Shown: positions 17,362 to 26,776 of the stretch, piece after piece
Layout: each line of letters starts with the position of its first letter
How positions within the stretch are numbered: position 1 is the first letter of the stretch
From: Marinobacter profundi
GTDB taxonomy: Bacteria > Pseudomonadota > Gammaproteobacteria > Pseudomonadales > Oleiphilaceae
Reading direction: 5' to 3'
Length of the DNA: 64,000 nt
Assembly: GCF_002744715.1 (NCBI RefSeq)
Contig: NZ_KZ319378.1
Coordinates: 1 to 64,000, forward strand
The notes under the pieces: model-generated
What the model was told of the DNA's origin: nothing
The model's database searches: none
What the model saw: only the letters and a program-made list of their open reading frames with translations
Made by a program: the position numbers and the translations under genes

Positions 17362-18363
17362 TCAGCTTCCAAGAGTGGCAACGAGCACGGCCTTGATGGT
17401 GTGCATCCGGTTCTCCGCCTGATCAAACACGATGGAGGCGGGGCTTTCAAAGACGTCTTCAGTGACTTCCATCGCATTAATGCCAAACTCAGACTGTATT
17501 TCCTTGCCCACGGTAGTCTCGGTGTTATGGAAGGCCGGCAGGCAGTGCATGAACCTTGCGCGGGGGTTGCCGGTTTTCTCCATCAGGGCAGCATTGACCT
17601 GGTAGGGCTGCAAGAGTTTGATCCGCTCTGCCCACTTTTCCTTGGCCTCGCCCATGGACACCCACACGTCGGTGTAGACAAAATCAACCCCGGCAACCGC
17701 GGCATCAATGTCCTCCGTGATCATGATCCGGGCGCCGGTTCCAGTGGCAATGGTCTGCGCTTCCTTCTGAATCGCTTCGCTGGGCCAGCAGGCTTTGGGA
17801 GCGCACAGACGTACGTCCATTCCCATCTTGGCGCCACCAATCAGCAGGCTGTCGCCCATGTTATTGGCGGCGTCGCCAATGAACACAAACGCCACGTCCC
17901 GCAGTGGCTTTTCCACGTTTTCCTGCATGGTCAGGAAGTCTGCCAGTATCTGGGTGGGGTGGAATTCATTGGTCAAGCCGTTGTATACGGGCACGCCGGC
18001 GTACTTCGCCAGCTCCTCGACAACCGCCTGGCCGAAGCCCCGGTATTCGATGGCGTCGTATACGCGCCCCAGCACCCGTGCCGTGTCCTTCACTGATTCC
18101 TTGTGTCCGATATGGGTGCCCGTCGGGCCTAGATAGGTGACCCGGGCGCCCTGATCAAACGCTGCGACCTCAAACCCGACCCGGGTCCGGGTGGAGTTCT
18201 TCTCGAAGATCAGCGCTATGTCCTTGCCCTGCAGCATTGGCACTTCGGTGCCGGCGTACTTGGCGGTTTTCAGGTCGGCGGAAAGCTTGAGCAAAAAACT
18301 GATTTCCCGGGGCGTAAAGTCCCTCAGGGTCAGGAAATGTCGGTTCTTGAGATTAAAAGCCAT
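17362..18363 (-). CDS. arcB: Ornithine carbamoyltransferase (catabolic arrangement)
   Basis: This 333-aa transferase has the carbamoyl-phosphate motif FEKNSTRTR, the HPTQ motif in FHPTQILADF and the ornithine-binding HCLPAFHN. In this operon it should run catabolically, turning citrulline + Pi into ornithine and carbamoyl phosphate. It lies 18 bp after arcA. The length is that of catabolic OTCs such as Pseudomonas ArcB (about 336), but kinetics cannot be read from the sequence. Confidence 0.94.
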   Translation of the reverse strand: MAFNLKNRHFLTLRDFTPREISFLLKLSADLKTAKYAGTEVPMLQGKDIALIFEKNSTRTRVGFEVAAFDQGARVTYLGPTGTHIGHKESVKDTARVLGRVYDAIEYRGFGQAVVEELAKYAGVPVYNGLTNEFHPTQILADFLTMQENVEKPLRDVAFVFIGDAANNMGDSLLIGGAKMGMDVRLCAPKACWPSEAIQKEAQTIATGTGARIMITEDIDAAVAGVDFVYTDVWVSMGEAKEKWAERIKLLQPYQVNAALMEKTGNPRARFMHCLPAFHNTETTVGKEIQSEFGINAMEVTEDVFESPASIVFDQAENRMHTIKAVLVATLGS

Positions 18364-18381
18364 GGTTCTGCTCCTTCCTTG

Positions 18382-19611
18382 TCAGACTGCATCTCGTATT
18401 GTCGGGCAGCTCATGCAGCGCCCACCACCCCGGCCCCGGCCCAGTTCCGCGCCGGGTATGGCCAGTACCTCTATGCCGGCCGCTTCCAGGGCGGCATTGG
18501 TATCGTCGTTGCGGTCGTAACCGATAACGACGCCCGGGCTCAGTGCCAACACGTTATTGCCATCGTTCCACTGTTCCCGCTCCCGTTCGGCAGGGGTCTC
18601 GCCACCAGTGGCGACCACTTCCAGCGACGGGTAACCAAGGACCTCCGCAACAACATCAAACAGCGGGCGACTGTCCTGGAAAAACGACAGGTGCTTGTCG
18701 CCTTCTCCCGGACGCAGGTCGTAGCAAACCATTTCATCGGCGACTTCCTTGAACGTGGTGACTACGTTGCCGCCACAGAAGGTAAACACCGTATCCAGGT
18801 GCATGGCTGAACGGGTCTTGGGAATCTGGCAGGCGATCACCCTGTCTGCCGTGCCGTTGGCAAACAGCGCCCTGGCCAGCTGGCCGATGGCTTGCGGGGA
18901 GGATCGTTCCCCCATCCCCACCAGCACGGCGCCATTACCCACCGGCATGATGTCGCCCCCTTCCAGGGTCGCCAGCGCATGATCTGCAAGCGGGTCGCCC
19001 CAATGCACGTTCACCTTGCCGGCGAACTTCGGGTGGAACCGGTAGATTGCGCTCATCAGTAGCGTCTCCGGTTTGCGCGCAGCCCAGTACATCGGGTTGA
19101 GGGTGACACCGCCATAGATCCAGGCGCTGTTGTCACGGGTGAACAGGAAGTTCGGCAGCGGCGGCAGCACAAACCCGTGAGGCCCCAGGTGATTGCCAAA
19201 CAGTCCGGCGGGATCGAAAGGCAGGTCGCCCACTTCCAGTCCGCCGATGAGGAACTCTGCCAGGGGCTGGCCAGGTAGCTCATCCATCCAGGCGCGGAGA
19301 TCAGACACCATACCCACCCCGATATGGTTCCAGGTGATCCGGTTATCCAGAATCCAGGCCCGCGCCTCCGGGATATCGAGGGTGTCCGCCAGCAGTTCGT
19401 TAACGTCCAGCACCTCCACGCCCCGGGCGCGCATGATCCCGGCGAAGACGTCGTGGTCCTTCTGGGCCTGCTTGACCCAGAAGACATCATCAAACAGCAG
19501 TGCATCGCAGTTCGACGGGGTCAGTCTCCGGTGGGCAAGCCCTGGGCGGCAGACGATGACCTGCCGCAGGGTACCGGTTTCAGAGTGAACACCAAGTGTG
19601 TACTCAGCCAT
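18382..19611 (-). CDS. arcA: Arginine deiminase
   Basis: This 409-aa enzyme hydrolyses arginine to citrulline + NH3. Guanidine-modifying motifs are present: FTRDNSAWIYGG, LEGGDIMPVG, HLDTVFTFCGG and the catalytic cysteine loop GGGRCMSCP near the C-terminus. I chose the start at 19611 (MAEYTLGVHSE) with AGGAG upstream; the frame extends 39 codons further, but that part overlaps the antiporter gene and is unlike the family. It is the second gene of the arc operon. Confidence 0.95.
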   Translation of the reverse strand: MAEYTLGVHSETGTLRQVIVCRPGLAHRRLTPSNCDALLFDDVFWVKQAQKDHDVFAGIMRARGVEVLDVNELLADTLDIPEARAWILDNRITWNHIGVGMVSDLRAWMDELPGQPLAEFLIGGLEVGDLPFDPAGLFGNHLGPHGFVLPPLPNFLFTRDNSAWIYGGVTLNPMYWAARKPETLLMSAIYRFHPKFAGKVNVHWGDPLADHALATLEGGDIMPVGNGAVLVGMGERSSPQAIGQLARALFANGTADRVIACQIPKTRSAMHLDTVFTFCGGNVVTTFKEVADEMVCYDLRPGEGDKHLSFFQDSRPLFDVVAEVLGYPSLEVVATGGETPAEREREQWNDGNNVLALSPGVVIGYDRNDDTNAALEAAGIEVLAIPGAELGRGRGGGRCMSCPTIRDAV

Positions 19612-19646
19612 GTCGCATGCTCCTTTGCATGGGGTTATAGAAAGGG

Positions 19647-21092
19647 TTACAGAAACGCGCCAATACTGATCACCACACTGATAAAAATTGTGAGAATCAG
19701 TAGCAATGGCCAGATAAACGCCAGCCATCGATCGTAGGAAACACGGCCGATGGCCAGGCCGCCCACCACCACGGCAAAGGTCGGGTTGATCAGGTTGACC
19801 AGGCCGTTGGCTGACTGATAGGCGGTGACCACCAGATCACGCCCCACGTTGGCAAAGTCCGCCGGCGGCGCAAGGATCGGCATGGAGAGTACCGCCAGGC
19901 CGGATGAGGAAGGCACGAAGAAGCTCATGCCCACTTCGATCCAGAACATCAGGTTGATAAAGGCCAGTTCCGGCAAGCCTCCCAGCGTGGTCTCCGCACT
20001 GTGCAGGATGGTGTCGGCAATCATGCCCTGCTCCATAATCACCACAATGCCACGGGCCAGCCCGACGACCAGCGCCACGCCCAGCAAATCGCGGGCACCG
20101 TCAACAAAACTGCTGGTCAGCTTTTTCTCACCCAGCCGGGCGATGATGCCGATCACGATGGCCGAACCAAAGAAGAGCGCGCCCATTCTGGCCATCCACC
20201 AGCCCTGGGAGGAAACACCCCAGATCATCACGATGAACGTCAGTGTGAAGATGATCAGGGCAATTTTCTGCGTACCGGTGAGCTCGAAATCTTCCAGTTC
20301 ATCGTGGCCCTGAAGGAACAGTTTGCGGTGAGCATCCCTCTGTTTGGCAACCACGGAGCGGGATGGATCGGCCTTGACCCGTTGGGCATAGCGCATAACG
20401 TACGCCGCGCAAATGAGAAGGCCACCTACAAGCAGCACAAACCGAAGCACAATGCCGTCTGTAAAGGGAATATCCGCAGCGTTGGAGGCAATGACTGTTG
20501 CAAAGGGGTTGATCGTTGACCCCAGCACACCAATACCGGCCCCCACCAGAATGATGGCAACTCCGGTGACTGCGTCGTACCCCGCCGAGATAATGACCGG
20601 AATCAGAATGGCATAGAAAGCCAGGGTCTCCTCAGCCATGCCGTAGGTTGTACCCCCCAGTGCAAACAGCGTCATCAGTATCGGGATCATCCATATTTCG
20701 CGCCCTTCCAGTCTGTGCATGGCACTGCGGATGCCTGTGTCGATGGCCCCGGTGGCGTTCATTACTCCGAGAAAGCCACCGAGAAACAGCACGAACAGGG
20801 CCACGTCAATCGCGTTGGCCGCGTAACTGTCCGGGTCGTAAAAGCCTGCCGTGGGTGCCAGCATCACATCAACGAAGCCCTGGGGGTTGGGGTCCACGGT
20901 TTGATAGGTGCCAGGCACCGCAACTTCCCGCCCCACCCCTTCGTTCATGGAGCGCTCGTACTGACCTGCAGGGATAATCCAGGTTAGCGCTGAAACCAGA
21001 ATGATCAGCAGAAACAGAATGGTGTAGGCGGTTGGAAATCGTGTTGCGAGATCCTGCTCCTCAGAGTCCAGAGATCTGTTTTCTTTGGTCAT
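19647..21092 (-). CDS. YfcC/DcuC-superfamily antiporter, probable arginine:ornithine exchanger
   Basis: This 481-aa integral membrane protein has about 12 predicted helices. It has the family start FPTAYTILFLLIILVSALTW and the conserved GTTYGMAEETLAFY and GAGIGVLGSTINPFAT segments. It belongs to the YfcC/basic-amino-acid antiporter group, not the APC-type ArcD of Pseudomonas. The ATG at 21092 has AAGGAAG. First position in the arc operon makes arginine uptake in exchange for ornithine the likely role (inference from context). Confidence 0.88.
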   Translation of the reverse strand: MTKENRSLDSEEQDLATRFPTAYTILFLLIILVSALTWIIPAGQYERSMNEGVGREVAVPGTYQTVDPNPQGFVDVMLAPTAGFYDPDSYAANAIDVALFVLFLGGFLGVMNATGAIDTGIRSAMHRLEGREIWMIPILMTLFALGGTTYGMAEETLAFYAILIPVIISAGYDAVTGVAIILVGAGIGVLGSTINPFATVIASNAADIPFTDGIVLRFVLLVGGLLICAAYVMRYAQRVKADPSRSVVAKQRDAHRKLFLQGHDELEDFELTGTQKIALIIFTLTFIVMIWGVSSQGWWMARMGALFFGSAIVIGIIARLGEKKLTSSFVDGARDLLGVALVVGLARGIVVIMEQGMIADTILHSAETTLGGLPELAFINLMFWIEVGMSFFVPSSSGLAVLSMPILAPPADFANVGRDLVVTAYQSANGLVNLINPTFAVVVGGLAIGRVSYDRWLAFIWPLLLILTIFISVVISIGAFL

Positions 21093-21193
21093 GTCAGTCT
21101 TCCTTTTGCGTGCCAGCAACTATGTTTCGGCTATCTCGTTTGGTGCTCACAATTTAATGTTCGGAGGATGTTTTATCCGTGTTCTGCGGTCGT

Positions 21194-23548
21194 CTACCCT
21201 AAGCCGTCCAGTCGGGTTCGCTTTAGCAGGAGTGCATTTACCGCAACAAGAGCGGAGCTTCCAGACATTGCGAGCGCCGCTACTTCTGGGCTTATCACCA
21301 ACGGATAGAACACGCCTGCCGCCGCGGGAAAGGCGATGACGTTATAGCCCACCGCCCAGAACAGGTTCTGGTGCATCTTGCGCAGGGTAGCGCGCGACAG
21401 CTCGATGGCTCCCAGCACATCGTAGGGGTCGCTCTTCATCAGCACCACGTCAGCGCTCTCAATGGCCACATCAGTGCCGGCACCGATGGCGAAACCCACC
21501 TCCGCCTGGGTCAGTGCCGGGGCGTCATTGACACCGTCGCCCACCATGCCAACCTTCTTGCCCTGAGCCTGGAGCTCCTTGATCTTGTCTGCTTTCTGCC
21601 CCGGAAGGACATCGGCGATCACCATCTCAATGCCGAGTTCCCGGGCGATGCGCTCGGCGGTGGCCTGGTTGTCGCCGGTGAGCATCGCCACCTCCACCCC
21701 GCGTTCACGCATCTTTTTGACCATTGCAGTAGCGGTGGGGCGCGGCGCATCGGCAATGGCGATAAGGCCGACCAGCTTCCCGTCCTGGGCGACGTGCACC
21801 ACGGTCTGACCCGCACTCTGCAGACGCGCGGCCTCGTCCTTCAGGCTCGCCATGTCGACCTTCTCTTCGTCCATCAGCCGGCGGTTGCCGAGCAGCACGG
21901 TCTTGCTGCCAATCTCCGCCCGCGCGCCCTTGCCCTCGATGTTGGTGAAGCCGGTCAGCGGATCGAGCTGCAAGCCTTCGGCCTTACTTTGTATCGCCTG
22001 GGCCAGAGGATGGTCCGAGCCCTGCTCCACCGTCCCCGCCAGTGCGAGGACCGCCTCCTCGGTGCTGCCCGCCACCACGACCACCTCGACCACCTGCGGC
22101 TCGCCCATGGTCAGGGTGCCGGTCTTGTCGAAGACCACAATATCCAGCCGGGTGGCATCCTCAAGTGCAGAGGCATTCTTGAACAAGATGCCGTTCCTGG
22201 CACCGAGGCCGGTGCCCACCATCACCGCCATGGGCGTGGCAAGGCCGAGGGCATCCGGACAGGCGATCACGAACACGGTGATAGTCAGGGTCACGGCAAG
22301 CAGCAGGCTTTGGCCGATCCACCAGAACCAGACGGCGAAGGTTAGCAGGCCGATCACGATGGCAATCACCACCAGCCACTGTGACGCTTTGTCCGCCAGC
22401 AGCTGCGCCGGGGCCTTGGAGTTCTGCGCCTCCTGCACCAGCTTGACGATCTGCGCTAACGCGGTGTCGGAACCCACCTTGGTGGCGCGATACCTGAAGC
22501 TGCCGCTCTTGTTAATGGTGGCCCCGATCACCTTATCGCCGGGCTTTTTTTCCACCGGCATGGACTCGCCAGTGAGCATGGACTCATCCACCAGGGACTC
22601 GCCCTCCAAGACCTCACCGTCCACCGGAATCTTATTGCCGGGGCGGATCACGACGATGTCGTCCTTCAGAACCTCAGCGGTGGGTACCTCCCGTTCCTGG
22701 CCATCACGCAACACAGTGGCCTTGGGCGGCGCGAGATCCATCAGCGAGCGGATGGCGTCCGAGGCACCGGCACGGGCGCGCATCTCCAGCCAATGGCCGA
22801 GCAGGATGAACACCAGCAACACCGCCACCGCCTCGAAAAACTGCACCCCCGGGAAAAAGAGCGTGGAACCGACGCTGAACAGGTAGCCAGTACCCACCGA
22901 GAGAACGACCAGCACAGCCATGTTGAGCACGCCGTTTTTCAGCGCGCGCCAGGCGGCAACAAAGAACGGCCAGCTTGGCCAGAGCACCGCGATGCTTGCC
23001 AGTAATAGCAACCACAGGTCTAGCCGCAGCCCGAAGGGCGGTGCTGGCGGTTCGAACAGCCCACCCATGGGCGAATAAATGAAAATCGGGAGGCTGAAGA
23101 TCAGGCAGACCCAGAAACGGTTGCGCATGTCGCGCACCATTGCCTGCATGTCCATGCTGCCGCCGTGGCCCATCTCGTGAGCCATCTCGTCCTTTGCGCC
23201 AGCATGTTCGGCGTGCTCAGCAGGAGCGACCGCATCGTTGCGGTCGGTATGAAAGGAGTGGCCATCGTGTGCGGACCGGGACACAATTCCTACTTTGCCC
23301 TGTGGGCCTTCCTGGTCGCAAACGTGCCTTGGTAACCATTCTCCAGAACAGTGGTAGCCGCACTCGTGTATCCTGGCATCGATAGCATCAATATCCACCG
23401 TCGCTTCGTCATAGGTGACGGTCGCGCTGCCGGTCACATAATTGACCTCGGCTTTCTTGATGCCGGGCAACCTCAATAACTGTTTCTCTACGCCCCGAGC
23501 ACTCAGTGCCGATAGCAAGCCGCGGATCTCCACAACGGTATTTTTCAT
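21194..23548 (-). CDS. P1B-type heavy-metal ATPase with CPD membrane motif
   Basis: This ~784-aa P-type ATPase has the phosphorylation site DKTGTLT, actuator motif TGES, hinge GDGVNDAP and an HP-containing nucleotide-binding region (SDHPLAQAI). It has two peculiarities. The N-terminal HMA-like fold lacks its CxxC (IRGLLSALSARG instead of GMxCxxC), followed by a His/Met-rich stretch at about 95-135. The transmembrane metal motif is CPDALGLATP rather than CPC or CPH. The start at 23548 has AAAGGG nine bases upstream; an ATG at 23557 is possible. It probably exports copper or silver, but the motif leaves specificity open. A TTCAG-N6-TTCAG box lies about 95 bp upstream. Confidence 0.9.
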   Translation of the reverse strand: MKNTVVEIRGLLSALSARGVEKQLLRLPGIKKAEVNYVTGSATVTYDEATVDIDAIDARIHECGYHCSGEWLPRHVCDQEGPQGKVGIVSRSAHDGHSFHTDRNDAVAPAEHAEHAGAKDEMAHEMGHGGSMDMQAMVRDMRNRFWVCLIFSLPIFIYSPMGGLFEPPAPPFGLRLDLWLLLLASIAVLWPSWPFFVAAWRALKNGVLNMAVLVVLSVGTGYLFSVGSTLFFPGVQFFEAVAVLLVFILLGHWLEMRARAGASDAIRSLMDLAPPKATVLRDGQEREVPTAEVLKDDIVVIRPGNKIPVDGEVLEGESLVDESMLTGESMPVEKKPGDKVIGATINKSGSFRYRATKVGSDTALAQIVKLVQEAQNSKAPAQLLADKASQWLVVIAIVIGLLTFAVWFWWIGQSLLLAVTLTITVFVIACPDALGLATPMAVMVGTGLGARNGILFKNASALEDATRLDIVVFDKTGTLTMGEPQVVEVVVVAGSTEEAVLALAGTVEQGSDHPLAQAIQSKAEGLQLDPLTGFTNIEGKGARAEIGSKTVLLGNRRLMDEEKVDMASLKDEAARLQSAGQTVVHVAQDGKLVGLIAIADAPRPTATAMVKKMRERGVEVAMLTGDNQATAERIARELGIEMVIADVLPGQKADKIKELQAQGKKVGMVGDGVNDAPALTQAEVGFAIGAGTDVAIESADVVLMKSDPYDVLGAIELSRATLRKMHQNLFWAVGYNVIAFPAAAGVFYPLVISPEVAALAMSGSSALVAVNALLLKRTRLDGLG

Positions 23549-23643
23549 TCCTTGCATCCCTTTGCATATTGGCCGACCGGGGCTTTTACCAGGTAGCCAG
23601 GCGCCCAGAATAGACGCCGCTCATTCCATTAAAGCATATCTAC

Positions 23644-23659
23644 CTGAATCCAAACTGAA
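23644..23659 (-). promoter_or_regulatory. Candidate response-regulator box, TTCAG-N6-TTCAG
   Basis: The coding strand reads TTCAGTTTGGATTCAG, an exact repeat with 11-bp period, about 95 bp upstream of the metal ATPase. Placement beside a metal-efflux gene supports copper control by the two-component system at 43799-45779. Confidence 0.6.
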
Positions 23660-23684
23660 TCAGCGGCTTAGGCCGAATCATAAT

Positions 23685-23698
23685 GTGATCTCGGTCAA
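23685..23698 (-). promoter_or_regulatory. FNR/ANR-like site upstream of the metal ATPase
   Basis: The coding strand reads TTGACCGAGATCAC, 8 of 10 consensus positions, 26 bp upstream of the TTCAG box. The spacing is nearly the same as at 40440-40493, where the FNR box is perfect. Weak on its own. Confidence 0.35.
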
Positions 23699-24177
23699 GC
23701 AAATCCCAATGTTGACCAGATGGAAAGACAATGCGCCATAAAGGAATACAAGACGACTGGCACGCAGAAATGAAAATACTGAATTCGAGTGTCATTGTTC
23801 GCCTGATTCATCACAGCGGGGCAGGAGGGTAAACGCATCGCCTATTTTCCGATACGCTTCAGCGGGGCCTTGAAAACGCTCATCAGTACTAAAGACGAGA
23901 GAGCACTTTGGATCCGTTACTTCTGATAACGGCCCGATGGTGGGCGATCTAATTCAAGTCTTATTATGCGTTTGCATAGGACAAATAGCTGGGAAAGGTC
24001 GATGAACAGGAATGAGCCATACGAACGCTGAAGTACGGAAAAACGTTCAGAGGCAACTGGCGGTTTTACATAGCCAATTGCGCCGGCATATTTCGCGCCG
24101 GCGCTATGGGCAATATGCAAGCGAAGCAAAGACGGAGGTATAGAACTTGTATTTCAGGAATCTATGTTAACGAGCTT

Positions 24178-24375
24178 TCACTTATAAGTAACGCCGTGTC
24201 GATCGAAGATCTCATAAACTTCCCCGGCCTCCTCCTGCGGCAACATCACCCGGATCGTCTGCTCTTCCTTATCAATAAAGATCACATCCTGTGGGATTTC
24301 ACTGCCAATAAGATCGTCTCGCGTGTTGCGTGCCTGATCCATGTTCTCGAACTTACCATTAATAGCTTTACCCAT
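24178..24375 (-). CDS. Small conserved protein, unknown function
   Basis: This 65-aa soluble protein starts MGKAINGKFENMDQ with a good ribosome site (AAGGAG, 7 bp upstream). A beta-alpha-beta pattern (VIFIDKEEQTIRVMLP, then GEVYEIFDRHGVTYK) recalls small stress-protein folds of the general-stress-protein-17M type, but the match is too loose to name. It stands alone between two intergenic regions. Confidence 0.65.
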   Translation of the reverse strand: MGKAINGKFENMDQARNTRDDLIGSEIPQDVIFIDKEEQTIRVMLPQEEAGEVYEIFDRHGVTYK

Positions 24376-24457
24376 CGTGTTTCTCCTTGTTGTTTAGGTT
24401 CTTGGCAAAGCATAGCTAACACATCAATTTCTGTAAATTTATGGCGCTGACAAGGGC

Positions 24458-24494
24458 CGAACGCTGCCTGAGACCTTCTCAGCCGCAGCGTTCG
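24458..24494. terminator. Long inverted repeat, possible terminator
   Basis: The arms CGAACGCTGC and GCAGCGTTCG (10 bp, perfect) enclose a smaller hairpin, CTGAGA-CCT-TCTCAG. Flanking AAGGG and CCCTT could extend the stem. It lies about 90 bp beyond the stop of the barrel gene at 24584-25828 (minus strand). No strong T-run follows, so termination is uncertain. Confidence 0.4.
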
Positions 24495-24583
24495 CCAGCG
24501 ACCCTTGCTATGCGGATTATCTACTCCTCAGTCGGGTCAGCCTTCTTTCAAAAGAATGTCAGCTCACCGCAACAGAGATAAGT

Positions 24584-25828
24584 TCAAAACTTGACCTCCC
24601 CCCACAACCAAGCCTTGTCAGTATCCACGCCGCGACCATCCTCGGCATAACTGGCGAACTTGGCCCCCACCGTGTAGTGTTTGTTGATCGGGTAGACAGC
24701 CAGCAGCCCTAACTCTGAGCCATAGCTCAGACTATTTATGTCGCTACTGTAGTCATGATAAACGGCTAGCCACTTGACTCCCTTTACTAAGGCACCCGCA
24801 GATACGTATAGATCCTGCAGGCCATCGTCCGGGGTGACCAGGAACTGGTCGGCCCAACCGTTCATCGCGTGAAGCGTCGCCAGAGGCGTTTGGAATGACC
24901 GACCGTCGTCCGACTCCAGGGTCTCCATGCCCACCTTAAAGGTCAGGCCGTAGGCCGCGAGACCCACTTCCGCCAGCCAATAAGCTGCCTCAAAGCTTTG
25001 CGGGTTGTCTGCATAGTCCTTCTGGATTGCGTACTCCAGGGTGTACAGGACCTTGGCGTCTTCCGCTACATCGGTGCCACCTGCGAACCGCAAACCAAAA
25101 TTCTGGGTTGAGTTGACGTCTGCGTTGGTAAAGTCGAAAAGATAACCATAGGTTGTCAAGGTTCCGGCAGCCAAGCCATAATACTGTGCGTTGAAAACGG
25201 GCGACTGCATTCGGAAATTGCCATTCGGGCTGGCATCCGAGAATACCCGGTTAGCATTGTGAAGATAGCCCGCTGTAATCTTCGTATCCGGAAGCGACTC
25301 GTTGGTGCCGACAAAGGCATCGAAGGTTTGTTCATTCTGGCGCCAGCCAACCGTACCTATAAACCGGTGATTGTCCATAGCAAAGCGCTGACGGCCGTAG
25401 GTCAGGCTCGTATCCGAAAAACCTTTGTAACGCACGTAAATTTGGTTGACTTCGGTCTCCGTCGGATCAGCGACTACTGAGTGATCGGTTATGCCATTAA
25501 TGGTGCTATTGTAGTTCTCATTCCCTACAGCGGAGACATCTTCCGCCTCGGTAAACACCTCAAACCCCTTAAAATCACCAGTCCGGTACCCCAGTCGGGT
25601 TCGAACGGTGGAAGCATGGGCTTGATCAAGAGGGTTGTCCTGATCCACAAATTCGTAACGGTAACGAACATCAAGCGAAACCTTCCCTCCGGTTAAGGCT
25701 TCGGTAAAGGTCATGGACAGGACAGGCGTTGCGGCAGAGGCCAGAACCGAACCAATGGCAAAGGCAAGCAACGACTTCTGATTTTTTTGGCCATTCCTGG
25801 CAGTGAGCGGAGTTAGCATCATTTTCAT
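24584..25828 (-). CDS. Outer-membrane porin, alginate-export-like family
   Basis: This 414-aa protein has a signal sequence (about 1-39, ending after PVLSM) and then a beta-barrel with alternating aromatic strands. The motifs LDVRYRYEFVDQDN and RTRLGYRTGDFKGFEVFTEAED and a C-terminal strand ending WLWGEVKF (terminal Phe) fit outer-membrane insertion. It resembles the alginate_exp/porin-like family seen in marine bacteria. Substrate unknown. Transcribed alone. Confidence 0.8.
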   Translation of the reverse strand: MKMMLTPLTARNGQKNQKSLLAFAIGSVLASAATPVLSMTFTEALTGGKVSLDVRYRYEFVDQDNPLDQAHASTVRTRLGYRTGDFKGFEVFTEAEDVSAVGNENYNSTINGITDHSVVADPTETEVNQIYVRYKGFSDTSLTYGRQRFAMDNHRFIGTVGWRQNEQTFDAFVGTNESLPDTKITAGYLHNANRVFSDASPNGNFRMQSPVFNAQYYGLAAGTLTTYGYLFDFTNADVNSTQNFGLRFAGGTDVAEDAKVLYTLEYAIQKDYADNPQSFEAAYWLAEVGLAAYGLTFKVGMETLESDDGRSFQTPLATLHAMNGWADQFLVTPDDGLQDLYVSAGALVKGVKWLAVYHDYSSDINSLSYGSELGLLAVYPINKHYTVGAKFASYAEDGRGVDTDKAWLWGEVKF

Positions 25829-25860
25829 CCTAGCGGTACCTTCTATGGTCGTATAAGCGG

Positions 25861-25874
25861 TTGAATGGATTCAA
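25861..25874 (-). promoter_or_regulatory. Palindrome TTGAATGGATTCAA upstream of porin
   Basis: A perfect palindrome 33 bp before the porin start, matching 8 of 10 FNR consensus positions (TTGAA-N4-TTCAA). It may be an FNR/ANR-like or other operator; the short distance to the ATG would fit repression. Low confidence. Confidence 0.3.
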
Positions 25875-26724
25875 TATTTCATTGATAGGTAATTAATTCA
25901 GTTTAGGGCGCTTATGACAGGGACAACCTTGATATCGGTCAGATTGAATCTGACTCTCAAGAGGTACTTCCAAAAGCTCACAGCCAAAAAGAGCTGGACA
26001 AGGCGACATCACCTCATCCGTCATACAGAGCAGTCCCTACGGGCCTCGTTTGCGGCTCATAAAATTGTGAGACTTCTGGGTTTGAAGGGCTGTGTTAGTA
26101 GAACCGCGACCTGATAGTGGCTGATTGTGCGTCGCCAGATACTGAGTGGATAAAAACTCTTAACGGGATAACGTACATGACTGCTCAGGAGTTTATTACC
26201 TGACCAGCTTCTTTTCCCTGCTGTTGATTATGTCCGAGAAAAAGCCTTCACGGCCCGTGTGTTAGAGACAGATAAGATGAGGCTCGCTCCCTCGCGGGCG
26301 GGTTTCCGGCAATAAAGAGGAATATCAAAAAGATAGTTCTAGTTAATGCCATTAATCAGTTGCAGCGTCCGTAGCGCCCATCGTCTTGAATCTGGACCAA
26401 CCGATCAGGGCGAATCCGCCTATTGGCAGAGCTAACAACTGCCCCATAGTCAATCAGTCAAAGGCAATGAAACACAGCTGCGGGATCAGGAGGCGGACAA
26501 ACACTACAGGAAAGCGCACCCGGAGAACAACAGGAACAACAATGACGTCCGGTGCCCAAACCGATCGGAGCCAGGGGTGCAATGAAATTCGCTGGCAGAA
26601 AAAAACCTGGACGGCCTTTCCACATTCTGAGTAGCCAAAACGGATTGTTCGTTAATTTATCAAAGCCGCGAAACTGCGTGGACCCGAACCATCCGCCAAA
26701 CATCACGCCAATGGCACAATGACA

Positions 26725-26750
26725 AACGGCCGGGCTAAAGCCCGGCCGTT
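26725..26750 (-). terminator. Hairpin terminator after the 451-aa porin
   Basis: A perfect 11-bp GC-rich stem, AACGGCCGGGC / GCCCGGCCGTT, with a 4-nt loop, followed on the minus strand by a short T-stretch. It begins 27 bp after the stop of the barrel gene. Confidence 0.8.
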
Positions 26751-26776
26751 GAACTGATTATGCGATTAGACGTTCA

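Larger units (their letters stand above)
23558..24177. other. 620-bp gap upstream of the metal ATPase
   Basis: It contains the ATPase promoter region (TTCAG box 23644-23659, FNR-like site 23685-23698). From about 23720 to 24177 I see no supported gene, RNA or repeat. Confidence 0.6.
25829..26776. other. 950-bp intergenic region between two porin genes
   Basis: It contains the upstream region of the 414-aa porin and the terminator of the 451-aa barrel (26725-26750). A short Cys-rich frame (26458-26703, minus) has no ribosome site and I do not call it. Otherwise I see nothing recognisable. Confidence 0.5.

Noticed and set aside
16915..18096. 393-codon plus-strand frame opposite arcB and arcC
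   Set aside because: Shadow of well-conserved arc genes.
26458..26703. Short Cys-rich minus-strand frame (7 Cys near its end)
   Set aside because: No ribosome site, no homologue recognised, and it lies in a long non-coding gap; the Cys cluster may be chance.
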